Origin: Prevotella sp. UBA4376
GTDB taxonomy: Bacteria > Bacteroidota > Bacteroidia > Bacteroidales > Bacteroidaceae
Assembly (NCBI GenBank): GCA_002391185.1
Contig: DGRY01000107.1
Location: 1-5,397, forward strand
Direction: 5' to 3'
DNA length: 5,397 bases
Part shown: positions 1 through 4,511 of the stretch, piece by piece
Position numbering within the stretch: position 1 is the first letter of the stretch
Layout of the letters: every line of letters starts with the position of its first letter
The notes under the pieces: generated by a model
Databases searched by the model: none
What the model was told of the DNA's origin: nothing
The model's input: the letters and a program-made list of their open reading frames with translations, nothing else
Translations under genes and position numbers: made by a program

Positions 1-25
1 TTCTCATTCGAGAGTCACTTTTTTT
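1..25 (+). terminator. Probable tail of a rho-independent terminator, cut by the window start
   Basis: TCTC at 2-5 can pair with GAGA at 10-13 around an ATTC loop. The right arm continues as GTCAC (14-18) and is followed by seven T (19-25), the usual shape of an intrinsic terminator. The left partner of GTCAC would lie before position 1, so the full stem cannot be seen. It would end a plus-strand gene outside the window. The alternative is a chance short hairpin in an AT-rich leader. Confidence 0.3.
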
Positions 26-29
26 ATGC

Positions 30-242
30 AAAAAAATACAGCAAAGGTGTTACTTTTTACGGTTATAATGGTATTACCCTATAGAAGATCAAAAAAAATG
101 AAAAAAATACACATGAGCGGTTACTTTTTGAAACCGAAATGGTATTACCCTATAGAAAACGAAAAAAAATAAAAAAAATACACATGAGCGGTTACTTTTT
201 AGAACCGAAATGGTATTACCCTATAGAAAACGAAAAAATAAC
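30..242 (+). repeat. Array of three tandem 71-bp direct repeats upstream of the four-gene block
   Basis: Units lie at 30-100, 101-171 and 172-242, each exactly 71 bp. The second and third units are almost identical: they differ at the GA/AG step after the T-run and at the last few A-rich bases. The first unit is diverged but keeps the phase. All three share AAAAAAATACA at the start, TTACTTTTT about 20 bp in, the 20-bp core AATGGTATTACCCTATAGAA (67-86, 138-157, 209-228) and a closing A-run. The core contains the short palindrome GGTA-T-TACC. In the two later units CGGTT and AACCG form an inverted repeat flanking the T-run. The period is not a multiple of three and stop codons are frequent, so the array is not coding. 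It ends 18 bp before the next start codon, which suggests a regulatory or iteron-like binding array. No known repeat family is recognised. Confidence 0.85.
128..156 (+). promoter_or_regulatory. Promoter-like spacing inside the middle repeat unit (tentative)
   Basis: TTGAAA at 128-133 and TATAGA at 151-156 are separated by 17 bp, resembling a generic sigma70 promoter. The same positions read TTAGAA/TATAGA in the third unit and TTACGG/TATAGA in the first, so the -10-like box is conserved but the -35-like box is not. The Bacteroidota housekeeping -7 motif TAnnTTTG is not seen anywhere in 1-260 on this strand; TACTTTTTG in the middle unit has one extra base. The conserved core could equally be an operator. 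The real promoter of the first gene remains unidentified. Confidence 0.2.
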
Positions 243-260
243 CATTAAAATTATACAGTT

Positions 261-893
261 ATGTTAGACTTAAACAAAACTCTTTACACGTTAAAGAAGA
301 TGATCAAGTCAGCTGACACTTCAACTCTTGATGCTCAAGAAACGAGTAAGTTCCTAAGTCAGATTATCTCTTATGCAAAGACCAGCAAGAATCGGAATGT
401 TGAGAAACTTTGTTGGAGCGTAATCTCAAAAATTGGTTCAAGAAAGCCGTCTTGCTCAATGATCTATGATTTGGAAGGTATACAACGCCAACTCCTAAAT
501 GTTAAGAAAAAACAGCAAGTTATGCTTCGCCGACAGACTGTAGCATGCTATAACTACAATCGACTCATGAAAGACTCAAACGCCAAACAGCATGATTTAG
601 CATTATATGATATAGTGAATGTCCCGACACAGGGTGGTGTACATCAGTCGGTAATAATCAAAATCAATGAAGACCAGATAGAATGTTTGCCTATCACATC
701 GGCGTCACCCAAACAATTGCGGATGATTGGTCGCGACTTTTATCCGTTAGGACAAACTACTTCTGATGGAACGCCGCTGTATCTAACTGATTCCAAAACT
801 AATGTTCCATATAACTTGGCTGCACGCAGTTATATCCGTAGTAGTGAAAATGCTGACATGATTAATTCTGCAATCAAAACATTTGCATTATAA
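261..893 (+). CDS. Unknown protein with a MazF/PemK-like C-terminal domain
   Basis: This is a 210-residue soluble protein that I do not recognise as a named family. Residues 1-110 look helical and basic, with a K/R-rich stretch at 82-91 (VKKKQQVMLRR). Residues about 114-193 read like the SH3-like barrel of MazF/PemK toxins: YDIVNVP (116-122) at the usual first strand, GVHQSVIIKI (126-135) where MazF has G-H-R-P-A-V-V, ECLPITSA (141-148) where MazF has the V-P-x-T strand, and LYLTDSKTNVPY (173-184) near the MazF A-D-Q-V-K-S segment. The arginine after the histidine, part of the MazF active site, is glutamine here (Q129), so RNase activity is doubtful. No signal peptide or membrane segment is visible. 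The start lies 18 bp after the 71-bp repeat array, and the helicase gene follows after 40 bp on the same strand, so the two are probably co-transcribed. That the frame is a gene is well supported. The fold is an inference from pattern, not from a search. Confidence 0.85.
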   Translation: MLDLNKTLYTLKKMIKSADTSTLDAQETSKFLSQIISYAKTSKNRNVEKLCWSVISKIGSRKPSCSMIYDLEGIQRQLLNVKKKQQVMLRRQTVACYNYNRLMKDSNAKQHDLALYDIVNVPTQGGVHQSVIIKINEDQIECLPITSASPKQLRMIGRDFYPLGQTTSDGTPLYLTDSKTNVPYNLAARSYIRSSENADMINSAIKTFAL

Positions 894-933
894 TAAAAAT
901 AGAACACATCTAATCATTTAAATACATCCAATT

Positions 934-3012
934 ATGAAAAATAATATGAATGAGGAATTAACTATCATCCTCAATTCCGAACAAGAGTTAGCGAAAAAAC
1001 TCATAGCTCTCACCAATCAAAGTTTCTTTCTTACCGGTAGGGCAGGTACGGGTAAAACGACATTTGTTAAGTATATTCAGGAAACATTACGCCACAAACG
1101 CTTTGCTATCGTGGCTCCTACGGGCTTAGCTGCTATAAATGCCGGTGGGCAAACCATACACTCGTTTTTTGGCTTGCCGCTTGATCCTATCGCGCCAAAC
1201 ACAGAATTTGAGGCTTTCAATCTCAATTATGCCAAGCAATTGGTTCTTAAGCATGTGGATACTATAATCATTGATGAAGTGTCAATGGTGACGTGTGATA
1301 TCGTAGATGCCATTGATACCATTTTGCGAAATATAATGACTAATTCCATGCCCTTCGGTGGAAAACAGGTGTTGTTTGTTGGCGATATGTATCAATTGGA
1401 ACCTGTATTGGACATGAGTGATGAAGGAGTGGCGCAATTTTATCAACATCATTACAATACCGATAAACCATACTTCTTCAACGCACATGTATTTCGCTAT
1501 TATCAATTGCCATGCGTTGAGTTTACAACCGTTTATCGTCAAAAGGACAATAACTTCTTGCGGATGCTTGAACATATCCGCTTGGGACAATACGTTAACG
1601 AAGAAATTCAAACGGTAAATGCTAGAGGTATGGCGAATATGCTTATGAGCAATTCTATTGAAAATAGTACAACAAAAGACATGACCTTAACTCCTTTCAA
1701 TAAGAAGGCTGATGATATCAATGAACGTGAATTGGCAAATATTCATAGTAACGCTTTTACATACATTGGTGAATTGGAGGGAGATTTTAATCGTAAAAAC
1801 CTTCCTGCACCGGCTCAATTGGTACTGAAAGAGGGAGCCCAAGTAATGTTCTGCCGTAATGACACAGATCATCGTTGGGTTAATGGAACAATCGGAGTTG
1901 TGGATTCTTTGTCAAACGACTCGGTTTTTGTTAAAATTGACGAAAGGGTGGTGGAAGTGAGTCGAGAAACTTGGACAGCCGTCAAATATGTTTTTAACGA
2001 GAAAACAGAGAAATTAGAAAAACAAATTGTGGGCTCTTATACTCAGTATCCATTGAGATTAGCATGGGCAATAACTATTCATAAAAGTCAGGGGCTTACA
2101 TTTGAGCGCGTAGTGCTGGATCCCAAAGGTATATTTTCTCCGGGGATGCTCTATGTCGCACTAAGCCGTATCCGTTCTTTGGAAGGATTGTCATTGGTGA
2201 ATCAGGTTAACCGCTCGCATATCTATGAAAAGAAAAATATTGATAGATTCATGAGCTTGTATAGCGATTTGGATATTATCAAGCAAGATGTAGCTTTGTT
2301 ACAGCCGGCAATGGATGCATGTGCTAAATACGATTATGATGATGCTGCATCATATCTTTTGGAGCATGTCTTGCTTGCCGTGAACCAAAAGCAGATTGAC
2401 AAAGCATGGTACTATGCTTGTAGGATGTTACCGATATTGTACAACCTTGATGTGTTCGCAAATCTCGGTAATATTGATCTGCTATCAGGCGATGATGACA
2501 AAACATTGCTCCTAAATACCATTATTGCTATCTGTAATCGCAATTACAATGTTGCAGTGGCTTTGGCGAAAAATGGTATATCACAAAGCGATAACACCGA
2601 ATTCTACTATTTGAAATGCATTGCTATGTATCTCAATGGACAATATGCAGGAACAACTCTTGCACTACTTGACTGGAAGAAAAGTTTGAAATCCCATAAT
2701 ATGGTGATTGATGATCGATATTATTATTTGTCTGCTCAGGCGAATGCTAATCTAAAGCGTCCTTACATTTCAGCAATTCAACACATACAGCGTCATATAC
2801 CGCGTTATCTAACACCGTTGCTTTTTCTTAGACGGAATATGCGGACAGAGAAAATCAAGATTGAAACAAATGCAAAGAAAGATATTCGTTTGGTCAATCT
2901 GTTTAATCAGCCTATTGATGATGCGGAGTTCATTGAAGCATGGAATAAGGGGAGTCTAAATGAACATGCCGTATTCAGAAAGGCTATTTTGGACTATCCG
3001 TATGGGGAATAA
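934..3012 (+). CDS. PIF1/RecD2-like superfamily 1B DNA helicase with C-terminal helical extension
   Basis: The product is a 692-residue ATP-dependent DNA helicase of the PIF1/RecD2 group; known members unwind 5' to 3'. All core motifs are present in order: Walker A GRAGTGKT (35-42), motif Ia APTGLAA (61-67) followed by GGQTIHSFFG (71-80), Walker B DEVSM (114-118), motif III GDMYQLEPV (150-158), VYRQ (200-203), TIHKSQGLTF (381-390) and the arginine-finger motif YVALSRIRS (407-415). Key residues K41, D114, E115 and R412 are intact, so the ATPase should be active. Residues from about 445 to 692 are not part of the minimal helicase. They look like helical repeats, possibly TPR-like (segments near 478-503, 525-547, 556-581 and 596-620), and may bind a partner. 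No membrane or export signal is seen. A second in-frame ATG (residue 5) is a possible alternative start. The gene follows the preceding one by 40 bp with no promoter motif between them. The family is used in replication, repair and mobile elements; the specific job here is unknown. Confidence 0.93.
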   Translation: MKNNMNEELTIILNSEQELAKKLIALTNQSFFLTGRAGTGKTTFVKYIQETLRHKRFAIVAPTGLAAINAGGQTIHSFFGLPLDPIAPNTEFEAFNLNYAKQLVLKHVDTIIIDEVSMVTCDIVDAIDTILRNIMTNSMPFGGKQVLFVGDMYQLEPVLDMSDEGVAQFYQHHYNTDKPYFFNAHVFRYYQLPCVEFTTVYRQKDNNFLRMLEHIRLGQYVNEEIQTVNARGMANMLMSNSIENSTTKDMTLTPFNKKADDINERELANIHSNAFTYIGELEGDFNRKNLPAPAQLVLKEGAQVMFCRNDTDHRWVNGTIGVVDSLSNDSVFVKIDERVVEVSRETWTAVKYVFNEKTEKLEKQIVGSYTQYPLRLAWAITIHKSQGLTFERVVLDPKGIFSPGMLYVALSRIRSLEGLSLVNQVNRSHIYEKKNIDRFMSLYSDLDIIKQDVALLQPAMDACAKYDYDDAASYLLEHVLLAVNQKQIDKAWYYACRMLPILYNLDVFANLGNIDLLSGDDDKTLLLNTIIAICNRNYNVAVALAKNGISQSDNTEFYYLKCIAMYLNGQYAGTTLALLDWKKSLKSHNMVIDDRYYYLSAQANANLKRPYISAIQHIQRHIPRYLTPLLFLRRNMRTEKIKIETNAKKDIRLVNLFNQPIDDAEFIEAWNKGSLNEHAVFRKAILDYPYGE

Positions 3013-3021
3013 TCTCTATAT

Positions 3022-3029
3022 TAAGTTTG
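3022..3029 (+). promoter_or_regulatory. Possible internal promoter -7 element
   Basis: TAAGTTTG matches the Bacteroidota -7 consensus TAnnTTTG exactly and lies in the 93-bp gap before the next gene, so transcription could start near 3036. No TTTG or TTG is found 19-21 bp upstream; the nearest TTTG (2988-2991) is 30 bp away. A chance match in AT-rich sequence is therefore possible. Confidence 0.25.
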
Positions 3030-3105
3030 AATAGTTTATCCTGGAATCATATTTCATGTATGGAAATTACAAAGAACGATTATTAACCTAATAAACAATA
3101 AAAAG

Positions 3106-3621
3106 ATGAAAACAATTGTAGTAAATGTACTTGTTAGTTGCGTTGGTTCATTCTTGGCCTTGTCGGTATTTATCGGGATTATGTATGTCATTGATAAGAT
3201 TCAGGGTGATGATGAACAGGAAACAATACAGCAATCTCTTGAGGAAAAGATGATTGACTATTTTGAAAGTCACGATATTCCTTACGAAGATGTGGAAAAC
3301 GGGGAGTATAAATTTACCTATCAAGACAATGTGTATTTTTGGCAATACGACAAAGAGGATGAAGAGTTCCTGCATATCATCTCGTTTTGGATATTACCGG
3401 AGATTAGCCACAATGAATTGACGGAAGTGGTCAACCGGATGCATAAGGATTATAAATTTATAAAGGTAACTATTGAAAGCGATACTTCCGTTATTCTCAC
3501 GCTGGAGCAGATTGTCGGCGCTGACAGCGATATAGATCATATCATGACACGTGGTCTTTCCGCTTTAGAATTACATGCACGGGCAATTATCGAAATAGCG
3601 GAAAAACTGCGAGCAGAATAG
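3106..3621 (+). CDS. Membrane-anchored small protein, possible YbjN-like domain
   Basis: This is a 171-residue acidic protein. Residues 4-29 form one strongly hydrophobic helix, followed by a charged linker (about 31-48, rich in D, E and Q) and a compact domain (49-170). The domain runs helix (EEKMIDYFESHDIPY), beta-rich part with YKFTYQDNVYFWQYD and FLHIISFWIL, helix (ELTEVVNRMHK), two strands (FIKVTIES, SVILTLEQ) and a final long helix. This order resembles the YbjN / type III secretion chaperone-like fold, in which small proteins bind partners; the match is by eye only. LVSC (9-12) looks like a lipobox but sits too near the start, with the hydrophobic stretch continuing after it, so a transmembrane anchor is more likely than a lipoprotein. 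The start sits in an A-rich leader without a Shine-Dalgarno sequence. It is followed 48 bp later by the next gene on the same strand. Function unknown. Confidence 0.85.
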   Translation: MKTIVVNVLVSCVGSFLALSVFIGIMYVIDKIQGDDEQETIQQSLEEKMIDYFESHDIPYEDVENGEYKFTYQDNVYFWQYDKEDEEFLHIISFWILPEISHNELTEVVNRMHKDYKFIKVTIESDTSVILTLEQIVGADSDIDHIMTRGLSALELHARAIIEIAEKLRAE

Positions 3622-3669
3622 TATAAGGCTGCAAGTCGTAAGAATTGTGCAACATATAATTTCAAAATC

Positions 3670-4092
3670 ATGGACTTCGAAGACGATCTGTTTAATACTG
3701 CCGAGGAGAAAAGACAACTTGCAGAAGAGCTCGAACTCAAGCAACTGCTTGCAGAACAGAAAGAAGAGCCCAAACAAGTTGAGGTGAAGTGTGTTGAGTA
3801 CAAGAAAAGCGAACTTCTTGTTCAGGTTATCTACAACCTTGTGTATTTGATTCTGAATGATCCTCCGTTGTATGCGTGGCATGATCCTAATTATTATCCG
3901 GAAAAACAGTCATTCACTATTCAATTGATTGACGGCAAAGTGTATATCAATAAGATTGCGAATATGTTTCGCGGCACATACATATTCACTGTTAAGGACT
4001 TTGTCAAGAGAGACGAAAACGGCATACTTCAACCGGACATAGAGGCTATCAGGAATATTAAACTGTTATACGAAACGTGGGAATTCGTTTAG
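3670..4092 (+). CDS. Hypothetical acidic protein with N-terminal coiled coil
   Basis: This 140-residue protein matches no family I recognise. Residues 1-36 are highly charged (MDFEDDLF, then E, K, Q and L in a heptad-like spacing to about 33), as expected of a coiled coil that could mediate self-association or docking. Residues 45-63 form a hydrophobic helix (SELLVQVIYNLVYLIL) that is amphipathic enough to be a core helix rather than a membrane span. NDPPLYAWHDPNYYP (63-77) is an aromatic and proline-rich turn. Residues 81-111 look like beta strands (SFTIQLIDGKVYINK, TYIFTVKDF), and the chain ends with a short helix rich in aromatics. No signal peptide or catalytic motif is visible. It lies 48 bp after the membrane-anchored gene with no obvious promoter between them, so it is probably the last gene of the same transcript. 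Sustained codon-like composition and operon-like spacing support it as a real gene. Confidence 0.78.
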   Translation: MDFEDDLFNTAEEKRQLAEELELKQLLAEQKEEPKQVEVKCVEYKKSELLVQVIYNLVYLILNDPPLYAWHDPNYYPEKQSFTIQLIDGKVYINKIANMFRGTYIFTVKDFVKRDENGILQPDIEAIRNIKLLYETWEFV

Positions 4093-4236
4093 CTGTGCAA
4101 ACCATCTTTTTCTTTCGTTTTCCATTCCTTGCATCTGCCCAACACCGCCCCTTTCTTCTTTTCCGGGCAAATCCGATTAGCCGCTCTTTATAAACTTTTG
4201 CCACTTCTGCCAGTACATTTTTTATTTCGTTTACTG

Positions 4237-4256
4237 CGCGGGACTTCAGTTCCGCG
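4237..4256. other. Strong 8-bp hairpin, possible terminator or RNA structure
   Basis: CGCGGGAC (4237-4244) pairs with GTTCCGCG (4249-4256) around the tetraloop TTCA. Seven pairs are Watson-Crick and one is G-U. It lies 144 bp after the last stop codon of the four-gene block. The sequence after it is pyrimidine-rich but has no clean T-run, so a classical intrinsic terminator is uncertain. It may be a bidirectional structure or part of a small RNA. Confidence 0.5.
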
Positions 4257-4282
4257 TTCCCGTTCTTCCTGTTCCTTCCGCA

Positions 4283-4353
4283 TAACCCGAGACGTGTGTG
4301 AGAGGAAGGCAAGAGCAAGGCAAAAGCAAATTGAAAGCAGGTTAACCCGAGAC
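4283..4353 (+). repeat. 11-bp direct repeat TAACCCGAGAC, copies 60 bp apart
   Basis: TAACCCGAGAC occurs at 4283-4293 and again at 4343-4353, exactly 60 bp start to start. The purine-rich, GCAA/GCAAG-rich sequence between the copies is not itself repeated. It could be a pair of binding sites for a regulator of the downstream receptor gene, or a footprint of an old insertion, but the copies are too far apart for a typical target-site duplication without an element between them. Confidence 0.5.
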
Positions 4354-4430
4354 TTATTTGCATTTCGCCTGTCATTTTTTGGTCAAAAATCAACAAAACG
4401 CACGAGCACGCACATTTTTCTTCGGGAAAG

Positions 4431-4462
4431 TTTGCAAATGTGCATTTTTTTTTGTACCTTTG
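4431..4462 (+). promoter_or_regulatory. Bacteroidota-type promoter of the receptor gene
   Basis: TTTG (4431-4434) and TACCTTTG (4455-4462) are separated by 20 bp, matching the Bacteroidota housekeeping consensus TTTG, 19-21 bp, TAnnTTTG. Transcription should start around 4468-4470, giving a leader of about 42 nt before the chosen ATG. A run of nine T (4445-4453) lies in the spacer between the elements. Both elements are embedded in the same heptamer TTTGCAA (4431-4437 and 4459-4465). TTTGCAAA at the -33 side is a perfect palindrome that could also bind a regulator. Confidence 0.82.
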
Positions 4463-4511
4463 CAAGGCGATGTGTGGCGTGTGCGCGTCACGCATGTGCG
4501 AGGACCGACCA

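Larger units (their letters stand above)
4093..4511. other. Non-coding spacer between the four-gene block and the receptor gene
   Basis: These 419 bp hold no gene I can support. Open frames exist on both strands, but their translations are low-complexity, rich in Arg, Lys, Cys and Ser, and have no domain. The first part is pyrimidine-rich on the plus strand. It contains a strong hairpin (4237-4256), an 11-bp direct repeat (4283-4293 and 4343-4353), a weak A/T inverted repeat (4374-4390) and, at its end, the receptor promoter and a short leader. No tRNA is seen. A regulatory RNA cannot be excluded. Confidence 0.6.

Noticed and set aside
40..49. Minus-strand promoter -7 element (CACCTTTG) in the first repeat unit
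   Set aside because: The first base departs from TAnnTTTG, there is no TTTG at the proper distance, and the other repeat units lack it.
30..242. CRISPR array
   Set aside because: The whole 71-bp unit, including what would be the spacer, is nearly identical between the second and third copies, so there are no unique spacers.
1282..1611. Minus-strand open frame inside the helicase gene
   Set aside because: It is fully inside a gene with intact helicase motifs, and its translation shows no domain.
3537..3882. Minus-strand open frames with Ser/Cys- and Phe/Leu-rich translations
   Set aside because: They are reverse shadows of the acidic, Glu/Lys-rich coiled-coil coding region on the plus strand.
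4494..4511. Upstream in-frame ATG as the receptor start
   Set aside because: It would put MCEDRP before a good signal peptide; the ATG at 4512 gives the normal signal-sequence start.
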